DNA from: Tetracentron sinense
Taxonomy: Eukaryota > Streptophyta > Magnoliopsida > Trochodendrales > Trochodendraceae
Assembly (NCBI GenBank): GCA_015143295.1
Contig: CM026554.1
Location: 48,544,627 to 48,608,626 of the forward strand
Length of the DNA: 64,000 nt
Direction: 5' to 3'
Below the pieces are notes generated by a model. That model was not told the origin of the DNA, did no database searches, and worked only from the letters and a program-made list of their open reading frames with translations. Positions 44,501 to 57,400 of this stretch are shown piece after piece (the first letter of the stretch is position 1; every line of letters begins with the position of its first letter). Both the position numbers and the translations under genes were made by a program.

Positions 44501-44920
44501 TTTTGCCCAAATGAAAGAAAGAAAAAACTATTGATTTTCCTTCAAGTAACCTTTTCATCTTTCTCTAAAAATGAATCAGCAACAGTCAATGACAATCCGC
44601 ATTGCTGGAGCTATAACAATCATAATGCAAATTGTTTCGGTACTATGGCGGGGTCGTGGAGAGTACAAAAAACAGCAGGGCTATACAGAGACAAGACCAG
44701 TTCAGCAGCAGTAAAGCACCTTCAATTCTAAGTGTGTATGCCGAGTTACTACAGAAGAGACCATCCTGCTTTTGTATTCCGTTGGTGGCAGTCTAAGAGC
44801 CTGTGAGATAATAGTAGCCATGCCAATGTTTTACTTGAAAATACTAATTTACCTGACCAAAATGGCTTCCATATCCCTGATCTGTACTAAAAGCCCAATT
44901 GGCACTAAAGCTCTTTCAGA
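44501..44920 (-). other. Probable 3' UTR and downstream region of the GlcAT14A-like gene
   Basis: Follows the stop codon in gene direction. No other gene is visible; the 148-codon plus-strand frame at 44772-45218 is the antisense of exon 4. No AATAAA-type signal could be assigned with confidence. Confidence 0.4.
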
Positions 44921-45435
44921 TTATTTACACTGCCTCGGGCGGAAGTTATCACTTGATAAGAGAGAAACTATCAGCCTTTCCAGCCTTTTTGCTCCAGTAC
45001 CTGGCCTGAGGACACTGGCATTACCCACAACCAGGCATGGGTCGGTCCCGTTTTCTCCGCTCCCAATGCACCATCCACCTGGAACAAGCATGCCTTGGCC
45101 TCGGAACAAGAGTTCAGCATCTATCTTGTCGAGTACTAGATCGTCCCTGCGAAATTTCCTCGCAAATGGGGCATTGCTGTTAATCATCCTTGACATGTCA
45201 CTGAGAGTGAGATGGTGAGGATGTTGCTTGGGGGGGTTATCCCATGATATGAAATGAAGGTCGCTGTTGACTGTGGTGTTGCGGAACTCCTGCGCGTTAC
45301 AGATGACAGTGTGGAAGTAGCCTTCTGGCGAGGAGAGAAAGTTTGCATAGTACATGAGGACCGTTCGGGGAAGGTTGTCCCATCCCCATATGCAAAAATC
45401 AATGAAAGGCCGAGAAAGTGCCATCCAAGCAGAGC
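44921..45435 (-). CDS. GlcAT14A-like exon 4 (last exon)
   Basis: Follows the acceptor TTTCTGTGACAG and encodes SAWMALSRPFIDFCIWGWDN through to the stop at 44923-44921. It covers the C-terminal part of the GT14 domain and the conserved tail (GGWCIGSGENGTDPCLV; RLERLIVSLLSSDNFRP). Its first ~146-154 bases are duplicated at 26958-27111. Confidence 0.93.
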
Positions 45436-48400
45436 CTGTCACAGAAAGCAGAAACCCGGTTACATGGGACAACCACTTAATAGAATGTCTAGCCCCATTC
45501 AACATTGCAATGGTAGGATGGTCTTGAATCAAAGTAATTCTTAAACAATTGCAGTCACGATCCAGAAGATAGTTTTCGTGAATTATCCAACCCCGGGTTC
45601 ATGCGCTAACCAAATAAGGTTGCTCACATTTTCCTGCAAGCCATAGTGTTTAAACTAATCTTGTCATGCAATATCTAAAAGTGTATAAGCCAACACGATT
45701 CAATGTAACACTTAATGCAGTTATTTCCCTTTACTATTTGTTAGGTAAGCTAGCATTGAACCTATGAGGCTATGATGTCATATTTGCAGCACAGCGCTAT
45801 CCAACTCAACTGAGAGGCTACAACACCACTGAAAATATCCGACAATAAGGCAAAATGCTATGAAACTTAATTGGAAGTCCTATATAGAGAAGTTTGGTTC
45901 TATTTGAGGTAATATGGTTCATTTATTCTCTCTGCAGTAGGCAAGTTAATATTGAACCTATGATATCATATTTGCGACACAGAGCAACATCCAACTCAAC
46001 AAGGGTCTACAACCCCACTGTAAATATCCCGCTATAAGGTGATGCACTTAGATATGTAAGTTGGATGGAAGTCTTATTTTGGGAAATGTAGAAGAAACCA
46101 AGAGAGCTTAAGCAGAAGCCACAATATGATATGCATGCTCTACCAAGTACCAACTGATGTTTGCTCAGTTGATAAGATCTGATTGTGAAATACCCAATAG
46201 ACTTGGATAATTAAACCACTCGCAATAAGATTTAAGAATAAAATTAAACAAAAATAAAAAAGATACCCATGCTCTGGGATTACCTAATTTTAGGAGAAAA
46301 TGGAATTGTCTAGTTTGGAAGAAAAGAGCTGTATGATGGAGGAAATGAAGATGTCGAAAGACTTCGACTGCAAACTGGTTATCAAGATCATAGGACATGG
46401 TACATACACTAAACTATTAGGAAGAGAATGAGACAACTAGCTTTACTGGACAAGGGGCTCCTGCAATTCACCACTAAAAGTGTGGCCACTAAGATTGTTT
46501 CAAAGTGCCCTTAGGTGGGTGGAAGGAGCCTCTTCTTATGGTGTGTTTGTTACAAGAATTACATGCAGGGACACCCATAAAATGTCCTGAGGTGGATCCA
46601 TACTGCCAGTATTCTTCAACGCCAGAACTTCATACTCCTACTCCCAGGTAATCGTGTCTGGTAAGGAACCTTGTCCACCACTGCTCGAGACACTCATCAT
46701 TAACACAAACCTGGGTTAAAATGGATGCAAAGCGTGGTCCCGTTTTCCAGACAACAACAATTAACTATGGTTGGCAGGAATAATTATGAACCCAATGCAG
46801 AGAAAGTCTGTGGGTAGTTGTGCACACATAGGAATCCAATACATAAATGCAGCTTAAAAGCATATATAGTGCCACTTACATATGGGCATACCAATACCAA
46901 CTGCAGAACGACATATACTGGGTCCACAGGAAATAGATAACTCAAGATGCAAGTACCAGTTCCAGGTAACCCATATTCAGGAATTAGGAGAACCCAATAA
47001 CATGGACTAAACAGCTACTTCATTGTTACATGATTACGGTCTTTAAATGATAGGGGAAAGTCCCATTAGCAGCGCTAAAGAGGTTTAAAAGGGAAGTCTT
47101 CATTTCAATGGAGTCTGATCATCCTATTTACGAGGACAGAAACCAGCAGGTAGGCTGATCGAATTAAAAACTTTGGATTGATAAAGGAGCCTTGCATGGA
47201 GGTCAAACACTACCATTGAGAATTATGGCTTTCTTTATTTTGGCAGTTCTTTTTGTGAGGATCAAGAACACACATTGATTAATTAGAAACCAACATGATA
47301 ACCCTGGCTAAGGAGAGAGATCTGTTTGGTAAATGGTTGTGGCGAGTTGGTGAGGAGAGAGAGTATTTGGAGAAGTCTCATAGTGTCTAAATACGGGGAG
47401 AGATCTGTTTGGGAATCCAGTACAGAAAAAAGGCCCACATTGTTGTGGACTTTGAACGGCTATCTTGAATACCCAGGCGGATTTCCTGAAACAAACTAGA
47501 TTCAAATTGGGGAATGGTCTAGAAAGAAGACCTTTTCGTAGTCATCTTATAGTTTTTACCATAGTTGTTGTGCTTGGAGGTCCCTCTTTCACTAGTTTTT
47601 TCGGTTCACCCCCTTGTGAATCCCTTGGGTTTTCTATGCATTCTATAATTTGGCCGCTGGCCTTTTCCTTTTCTCTCTATATATATTTTGATGTTACCGA
47701 TAAAAAAACATTATTAACCCTGGCTACAGGTAGGGCTGTCAACGGATCGGATTCGGACCGGATCTGCCTAGATCCGAATCCGATCCGATTAAGAATCCGA
47801 CTGATCCGAATCCGATCCGAGATCCGTCGGATCATGAAGTAACCGATCCGAATCCGATCCGATTATATATCGTCCGATCCGAATCCGAATCGATCCGATC
47901 CAAGTAAGGTTATTTTTTTAAAAAAAAAATCTATTTTAATAATAAAAAATCTAATAATACCTTAATTAATACTAATTAATGTTAATTTTTTAAAAAATTA
48001 ATATTTTATACATAGAAAATCTAAATAATATATTTAAAATAATTAAAAATTATTATTATTATTGGATCGGATTTTAATCGGATCGGATCACCCTATATCC
48101 AGATCCGATCCGATTATAATCGGATTCCACCGATCCGATCCGACGGATCACATATAGGGTCCAAAGTCCGGCTAATCGGATCGGATTCGGATCGGATCCG
48201 GATCATGATCCAGTCCATTGACAGCCCTAGCTACAGGTTGGCACTAGGAAAAAAACAATGTTATCAAAAAAACTGAAGGTAGTATATTGTAGTACAAAAC
48301 CAACTATTTAATATTTCAATAAGATCGATTGTTTCATCCTTGAGATGACCCTTATAAGGCCTACCACTTGTTGAAGTCATCATTTTTACTCCGGATTGCT

Positions 48401-51400
48401 CCTAAAGAAGATCGCTTTATATAATTTGGTACATCTGTGTGTTTAGTTTGTATAGATTATTGAACATGACATGAATAGGGTGAGGGGTAGTTGAGATTGG
48501 TAGCGAGGAGATACCACAAAGTATAACCAATCAAATAATCCCTAGGATGGAGAGATTGAGTACGATGTTAATCATATAATCAGTCTGAATGGCTACACCT
48601 CTACAATAGGGATGTACTTCCGGAGTGTCATATGACCGAAGCATTCCGTTCAAACTAAAAGTAAAATTTTATAAGACAACAATAAGACTAGTTATGCTTT
48701 ATGGAGCAGAACGTTAGGAGATAGAAAGAAAATATTCATAGGATGAGTGTGACCGAGATGACGATATTGAGATAAATAAGTTGTATAACTATAAAAGACA
48801 AGATCATAAATGAGTGCATTAGGGAGATTCTGCAAGTAAGTCTAATAGTTAATAAAATAAGTGAGAGACAGTTGAGATGGTTTGGACACGTTAAACAAAG
48901 ATCAATGACGGCAAGTTGACTTGAAGGCTGCGAAGGAAAGACCAAAAGGACATGGAAGGAGATAGTTAAAAAAACATTACAGGAGATATAGCTCTTGATA
49001 AGAATGGTGGGGCAGAAAATGGGTGTGGAGATTTGGAAAAAAATGGAAAGCCTATGGAGAAAGGTAATGGTTGCAAAATAAGGAGCGTCCTCTTCTTGAG
49101 ACCCAAGGGGGGGGGGGGCCTAAGGGGCTCCCATGGGTTGGGCATATGGAAAGAGATTATGGCGGTTGCTAAGTTATTGATGCCTTTCATCAAGTTTAGA
49201 GTTGGCAATGGCTCGGAGGTTAGATTTTGGAAAGACCTACGGTGTGAGGGGGGTAAGGGCATGGTTCAAAATATCGATACGTATCGGCCGATACGTACCG
49301 GTTTTTCGAGTTCTCGATACCTAGATACGCTTGAAAGAATAAAATACAACGTATTGAGATCGTATCGTGCGCATCGGACCAATACAGCTCGATACCCAAT
49401 AGTTGAAAAAAAAAATCTTGTTTGCAATAATCAGCCAGAAAAAAAAAAAAAAAAAAAAGTAGAATCAGGGTTCTAAATTTCGACAATGTCAGCGATATAT
49501 CGCCGATATTTTTCGGTGTCGCTGCCTTCCAACACATCTATATGGTGTAAGGAAAAAGTTACAAGTTATATGATATCGTGGGTTATCGACGATATATTGG
49601 CGGATATCGATGATGATATCTTGCCGATAACCCACCGATAAATATCAAAGACCCATGAATCAAGTAAAAAAAAAAATCCTCCTTTTTTTTTTGCAGATGT
49701 ACATGCACCCATCCAAAAAAATAGAGAAATCAATCTTCAATCTTTAGATCTTTGATGTAGAAGAAAAAAAAAGGGTTTTTAGAAGTGTAGAAGGTAAAGA
49801 AGAAATAAGGAATAAGAGGGTTGTGGCCGTGGGTACATACCTGTGCTATCGTCATCGCCGACGTCACAGACTAGCCGTACCCCTCTCTCCCAATTTCCCC
49901 TCTTCCATTCAGAGCTCTGCTCTTGTTTTTTTTTTTCATTGTGAACCCTGAATGATCGAAGACTGCTGGTTTATTAAAATTTTAAACCCTTAAAAGGGTA
50001 ATACTAATGTCACTCTACCTTTTTAAACCTAAAAATGGTAATGCTAATGTCACTCAGCTCTTTAAACATATAAATACTTCTATTTTTAATTGTTTTAACC
50101 TAATAAGAGTAATGCTAATTTCACTCTCAATAACATACTTCCCTTTTAAGTATTTTAACCTAACAAGGGTAATGCTAGTTTCACTATCTTTAAAAATTGG
50201 GGACTTAGCTTTTTAATTTTAACCTAAAATTAAAAAGACTAATACTATTTTTAGTACAAAAATTTATAAGTTAAAGTTTTAACTTATAAATTTATATATA
50301 TATATATATATATATTTTGGTTTAATACATGATCTAAAAAAAATTATAAGTTAAAATTTTTAATATAAGACCTTTTTGTAAAAATGATGTGTCATATAAA
50401 AAATTATATTATACGACAAAAATTAATATGTTAAAAATTAAGATTGATTTATATTATACACTTAATTCAAAAAAAATATTAAAATTTTAAAATAAGTTTT
50501 TTTTTTTATTTTAAGGATTATACTTGAAATTCATGTATATTTTATTTACTTATGAATTTAAACAATGTTATATTATTATTATTATTAACTAATAATTTTA
50601 AATATTATACATAGTAACATCAATGAAATAATATAACTTATTTCACTAAAAATAATATATAAAATAACTAAATATTACTTAAATATGTTATTTAATAACA
50701 GTAAAACTAAAACAAATTATTTAAGTATTAAAAAAATATATATTATTAATTGAGACAGTAGAAGCTATTGGAAATCCTCTATAATTTGTAAAAAAAAAAA
50801 AAAAACTAAAATTATATTTTCTAACCTGTTAAAAAAATATAGATAGAAAAAATGAATGGAACATGCATCAATCAGACATTATCGACATTCGTTAGAGCAC
50901 ATCTTTGCTTTCTTCTCATTGCATCTCTTATGTACATTGTTGTTTTTTTAAATACTTTTATTCTAAAATGTGCATTAACATCTATTTTAACATTTCCTGG
51001 AGTTTCACTGCAAAATTCCATGTTTTGCCCCATTTTTTTGCCATTTTTTAAAAAATCACCGATAAACGATATATCTTCCGATATATCTTTTTTCCACGGC
51101 TCGATATATCGAGCAATATCGACATTTAGAACCTTGGGTAGAACATTCGCACGGAACTATTGAAGAATCCATCAATCATAAAAAATGCAGAGATTCGCAC
51201 TCTATAAATCATCATATGCATGGTATAGCTATATAGGAGTTCCTGTTTACCCCGCAATTCCGAATTTCTGAGAACCTCAGCTTAAGTGCTTTAACTGTTT
51301 TCTCTATAAATATTGAGGGATCTAAAACTCCCAAAAGCAATCTATAGTCTACAGAATAGAGACTGAGAAGAAGAAAAAAAAAAAAATTAGGGTATATACC

Positions 51401-54400
51401 TGTATCACTAGCCCACGGTAGAGCGCCATCATCTTCAAAGCTTTAATCGAGTTGCAATCGTCGTCCATCGCAAAACCGAGGAGGAGGAGTGCCTTTGGGA
51501 GCTTGCCGTCATCGTCCTTGTCGTTTCCCTCTTTCAGCCAAGGTAAGGTTAAAACCCTTACTACGTTTTTTTTTTTTTGGTTGAAGTCTTAGAAGAGTCG
51601 CAGACTTTGTAGTTTGTACTAATGAGGATTGCTAGCCTCATTTTGTTTCTGCCACATATGAGGATTGCTAGCCTCACTCTGTCTTTAACACACATGATAT
51701 GATCTATTTGGAGTAATGCTAGCCTCACTCAGCCACTAATATAAATTAAGATTCACTAACCCTTAGGGGGCATTTGGCAAAACTAATATAAGTTGATTAA
51801 GGCATTTAAAACAATTTAAGAAGAACCAAGGTTAGACATGTTTCTATTAAACACACCCAGGTTAACAATTTTTAGCTCTAGTTAATTTTTTTATATTTAT
51901 TTCTAAAAACCAAGATTAAACATGTGTCCCTTTTAGTAACACTATTAAACACACCCTAAGGTTAAGAATTTTTAACAAAAGTTAATTTTTTTATATTGAT
52001 TTCTGAAAACCAATTTTAGACATGTGTTCGTTTTTGTGACTATTAAACACACCTTAAGGTTAAATTTTTATAACTCTAGTTAATTTTTTTTATATTGACT
52101 TCTAAAAACCAAGATTAGACATGTGTCCCTTTTCGTGACTATTAAACACAACCTAAGGTTAAAAATTTTTAACTCTAGTTAATTTTTTTGATATTTATTT
52201 TTAAAAATCAATATTAGACATGTGTCCCTTTTAGTGACTAATGACTATTAAGCACATCCTAAGGTTCTATCACTTGGTTAAGTAACTATGGTTTGTATTT
52301 TCATACATATTTATCAGCACTTACACCTTTTTTAACTTATAAATGTTTTAACTCTCATATTTATGATTATAAATGTAGTTAGAGGCCTTCATTTAGTTTA
52401 TTTTTAACTTATATTTGCATTAAAAGAGGTTTTATGCAAGGTATCCAAGTTTTTCCTTACGTATCCAAGTTTTTTTTAATGTATCCTGAATTTTTCCACT
52501 GTATCCAACCGATACGGTACCGATACGCCGATACGCCGATACGTATCCTATTTTGGACTTACCGATACGGCGACCGATACCGATATTTTGAACCATGGGT
52601 AAGGAGCTCCCATGGGTTGGGCATATGGAAAGAGATTATGGCGGTTGCTAAGCTATTGATGCCTTTTACCAAGTTTAGAGTTGGCAATGGCTCGGAGGTT
52701 AGATTCTAGAAAGACCTATCCGGCCAAAATCCAAGACAAGTTTGAAAATATATTCATTCTTTTTTTTTTTTAATCGGTAAATATATTCATTTTTGCTGCG
52801 AACAAAGATGCCTTGGTTTCATTGTACTTTGAGACGATCAACAACAAAATGATTTGGTGTCCTAGACTAAGGCGTGATTTGAATGACTAGGAAGTTGAGG
52901 ATATGGTTCGCCTTTTAAAGCATCTGAATTCTACCCAAATATGTACCCAATTTAGGGACGTAAGAATTTGGTCTAAAGGCCACAATGGTCGCTTTTCAAT
53001 AAGATCATTGCTACAGACCTGTGACATATGGAATTTGGGGGCATCTTCTATCACATCCAGGGTAGATTGGATCTTTCCTTCATTCTTTCAAAACTTTTAT
53101 CTTGTTGGTCTAGGGTGAGTTTGGGTGGGGGGGTGATTTGGTCTTATTCTGCTAATGGCTATCTCTTGGACGATCTGGAAAAAGAGGAATTTGAGTCTTT
53201 GAGGACTCACAATCTCCCTTTTCTAGCTAGCACCTGCTCAAGTATTAGACAATTAATCTTACTTTGGAGTCCGATCCATCGAGGAGACACTAACTTGGGA
53301 GAGAACCTTGACTTTGAGTGTGATTGGTCCTTTGGGTCCTCTTTTTGGTCTTATTTTTTGTTGGGAGGACATTGCACTGATTAGAATTAGTCCTCACTCC
53401 TTTCTTCTCTTATGTTAGAGTTTACTACTCAATAAACTCTTCTATATGTATAATATTGTAATTTCCTTTCTACATATACAATATGCTTGATTACCAATCA
53501 GAAAAAGAATGGGGGGCAAGTCATGTACTCATGTTGCCAACCCCAAATAGTTGAGGGCACTGACAGAAAATTGGGCATGACATAAAGAGATTTATTGACT
53601 TCAATTTTTTCATAACAGAACTAGAATTCAAGTATTCATTCATAACTTGCCACATGTCTTTTTATATGTTACAACTTGCAAATTGCAAAAACCATATATC
53701 TATGCAGAATATATTGCTACTTCATATTCAATCTTTCTCAGAGCAAATTGACTAAAGTGCATTGAGAAACATTACAAAAACACATCATGAAAATAGAGGT
53801 TGAATTTCAAATAAGATAGATCTAGTAATTTTCAATTATACCATAAACCATCGTTTGACATATAAATCATATTGAATCGCACACATAAATCGTTAGGCTG
53901 AATTGGAAACCAGCATGAAACACTTTTGAATTTGAATTCCTTTGAATCTCAATCAAATCATAAAAATCATATGATTTTTTCCATTTCAATGGGATTCGAC
54001 AACGATGGTCGAAAAGCTCATTTTTCATTTTACCCTCGTGTTGTTCCAAAATGTAAAAGTTAGGGTCTTTTACAATAAACTAACTCCTTTTTAACTCTTT
54101 TAAACTCAAATTTGAATAGCTTTGTTGATTTGGGGTTTTCTCTCTACTAGAAACCCTAGACCAAAGGGATCAAGACTTCTCCAATACTAAGAAGGGAATT
54201 TGATTCAATCACTTGCACACACTTTCTACATCAAAGAGGCGTCAATTTAGTGCAAGAAATAACACTTTTGGTGAAGATTGGGCCTTGTTCATATTTTAAC
54301 TCTAGCAGGTCAAAAAAATCCCTAATCTTCCTATCATCTTCTAATTGCTTGTAAAAGACTATATTTTGGGTTGAAAATGACTAGAATCAATATATAACAT

Positions 54401-57400
54401 GGGAGCACTGCTCTATGGTTTATTCCAACCATAGTTACCAAGTACGAGTATGCATATAATACGACAATGATCCGTTCGGGATGTATAAGTGTTAATATGG
54501 CAAAGTACGGAAAAAAATCATTATAAATAAATAAAATCATAAAATAACTAATAACAATCATTTCATAAGGAATATATGTTTAACACGGTAAAAGCACGGC
54601 AAAAATATGTATATTGTACACGAAATATGGAATTCGCGTATTAAACACATATTATACGACGATATGCGTATAAGACGTAACACGGCAAAAGTACGCCATT
54701 TTAAACGGTGACCCTCCTAAAAGTATAATACAGGGGTTGAGTAACTATGATTCCAACAACAATGGGATGAGTTCGCTCTATTTTAAAAAGTCTTTTTTAT
54801 GAGGGTGAGACTTTATGGACTTCATTCAATAGTACGTATAGATGTATGGAAGGGAATGCTCATTATTTGATATATATATATACACGAAATCAGGCAGATC
54901 ATTGATTATTTCATTATATTTATTTTGTATTTTTAGCACTCTTTGAAAAAATTAAAATGAATCCTACGATTTGAATCCATCTGAAATGAATTGCTCCCAT
55001 TACAATTTTTACTATTCGACTCTGATTTAACAACCTCGCCATTAACCCATGCATCACTAATTTGATTTAAGAAAATGTTTCCAGCTGATGAAATTAAACC
55101 AAAGGGAAGCTGAACAAATGATGAGGAAATATTGACAATAATATTAGAACTAGAAGACATACATTGAAAACATAAGAGGAGGTTTTGAGATGCACAAGTG
55201 ATGCCTTACAAATTAACTAGATTGGCTAAATATTTTTCCCAAAATCCTAAATTCACCTAGGTATTCGAATGTTAGGTAATTAAGAAATGGCATGGTTATT
55301 CCAGGTCTGGCGAGGAATGGTGGGATTTTAAGAAATAGTGATGGCAACATTCTTATTCGTTACTCGACTCTAGTTGTAGAGGTGTCTTCTAATCATGTCG
55401 AGATTTTATCCTTGAGACAAGGCCTTCTTCTCTCTCTGTCTTTGGATCTTCCTTCTATCACATAGGAGGAGACCGAGACTCAAGGAATGATATTAATGGG
55501 TTGCGGGATTGGAAGGTGGTCCTTGGAGTTATACGTTTGCTATTAAAGAGATTAGAGATCTGCGATTCAAAAGTGCAGAGTAGCAGGTATCCCTAGATTG
55601 GAAAATTAAATGGCCGTCTCTTTGGCCAAGGAGGGTGTCAAGAGTCTGCCTTCTTTCTGATGGTTTTTCCTTGTAATTGTATTTTTCTGTTCTTTGTATT
55701 CCTACGATGTCTTTGCTCTTGCATTTTTCCAGCATTTGATCAGCATCCTCTTCCTTTAAACAAAATATGTTGTTAGCAATAATAAATATACATGATTATA
55801 GAGTAAGCATGGCCGAGATAAGAATAGCGAGGTTCAAGACTGGAAAGACTAAGAAAGAAAAAAAAAGAGAATTCAAGAGAATGTAGTAGTAACCTCAATA
55901 GGCGATAAAATAAAGAAAAGTCGATTAAGATGATTTGGACATGTACAATAAAGACCTACGACAGCACTAGTGAGAAATAGTGTTTTTGTGCAGTTTGGAA
56001 GCCAAGGGGAAGGCTGAAAGAGACATCAATTGAGATAGTTAGAAAAATTAGAAAAGACATGCTTTTATCTAAGTAATGACTTCAAATATAGGTAGAACAA
56101 GATTTGCATTGTCAACCTCAAAAAGTTGGGGATGATGATCTGTGAAAATTATACATTGATGGACGAATTAATGATTAATTAACTTGAGAACGATTCGACA
56201 GTCAACCATTGATGTAACAAGTTTCAAAAAGAGTTTGTCAAATTAGATATCTCAACAAACTTCTGTTTACAAGTGCTAAGCCTGAGGTACATGTCATTTG
56301 CTCCCTTCTTACCATGTAGCAATATCCAAGAAATCTACACTTTACTAGCTGAGCTTCGCAGACTGGCAGTACCGTTAGCACCTCATAGTTCCAAAAATTC
56401 CTATCCATCCAGGGAAGGCACCAGATCAATGAGGTGTTGCTATTTTTTTAACAAGGATGATCATAACAAATAAAGGGCTCTAATACAAGGAATAAAAGGA
56501 ATGTACTTGAAATTTCAATTCCCTCCAATACTGTTAGCAGCTCATAGTTCCAAAAATTCCTATCCATCCAGGAAAGGCGCCAAATCAATCAGTAAGTGGG
56601 GTGGTGTTATTTATATTTTCCAGTGACAAGGACAATCACTAGACAATAAGGGTCCGTTCTTTTGGGAAGACTTATAACTATAAGGTCCAGCACTTTGCTA
56701 GTTTTGTCATTTGACAATATGCATTTTCTTTTCAAAACTTAATGTATTGTGCTTATCATCTCTTAGGTTGTAATTCCTATAAGACTTAAAATGCAACAAA
56801 ATGATAAGACTTGAAATCTCATAAAAAATTATAGGACTTGAAATCTCATTTTTAAAAAATGATAGGACTTGAAATCTCATGATGGTAAGAATTAATCTTC
56901 TTAAAAACCTTTACAGAGTGCCTCAAATTTCCAACCAACTACCATAACAAAGTGCAAAATGCCAAGCTTTACAAGTCTCAACAAAAGAACATACCCTAAA
57001 GGGCGAATATAAGGAATGCACTTGAACTTTCAACTTCCACCAGCAAATAATTGCTCCAGAGTCTAAACTGATGTATTCACATCATATTGTGGATGCGGAA
57101 ATATTTTACCAGAACCAGGAAGACTGATTAATAAATAGGAAGAAGACTGATTAGTAAATAGGACGGTCATCAACATGCCATGCCAAACAATGGTCCAGAA
57201 GTATTATCACATTGTGATTTTAGAGTAACCAGCTTTTATAAGAAAAACTGATGACATACAAAACTCAACTAAATTAGCTGAGTATCAATACACACACACA
57301 CATATATATATATATATATGAAACCTAAAAGATGAAGATCAAGTGAGCCATTTTGGGAGAGTATAGCAGCAAATAAACAGAGGAAAACAGATCTACATAT

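Larger units (their letters stand above)
49260..52596. mobile_element. Inverted-repeat (Mutator-like, non-autonomous) element with nested insertion
   Basis: The ends are inverted copies: CATGGTTCAAAATATCGATACG on the left (49260 onward) and CGATATTTTGAACCAT on the right. Both sub-terminal regions are rich in CGATACGTATCGG motifs. GGGTAAGGG (49251-49259) and GGGTAAGGA (52597-52605) fit a 9 bp duplication with one mismatch. No transposase is visible. The interior contains another element (49466-51136) and tandem repeats. Confidence 0.75.
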
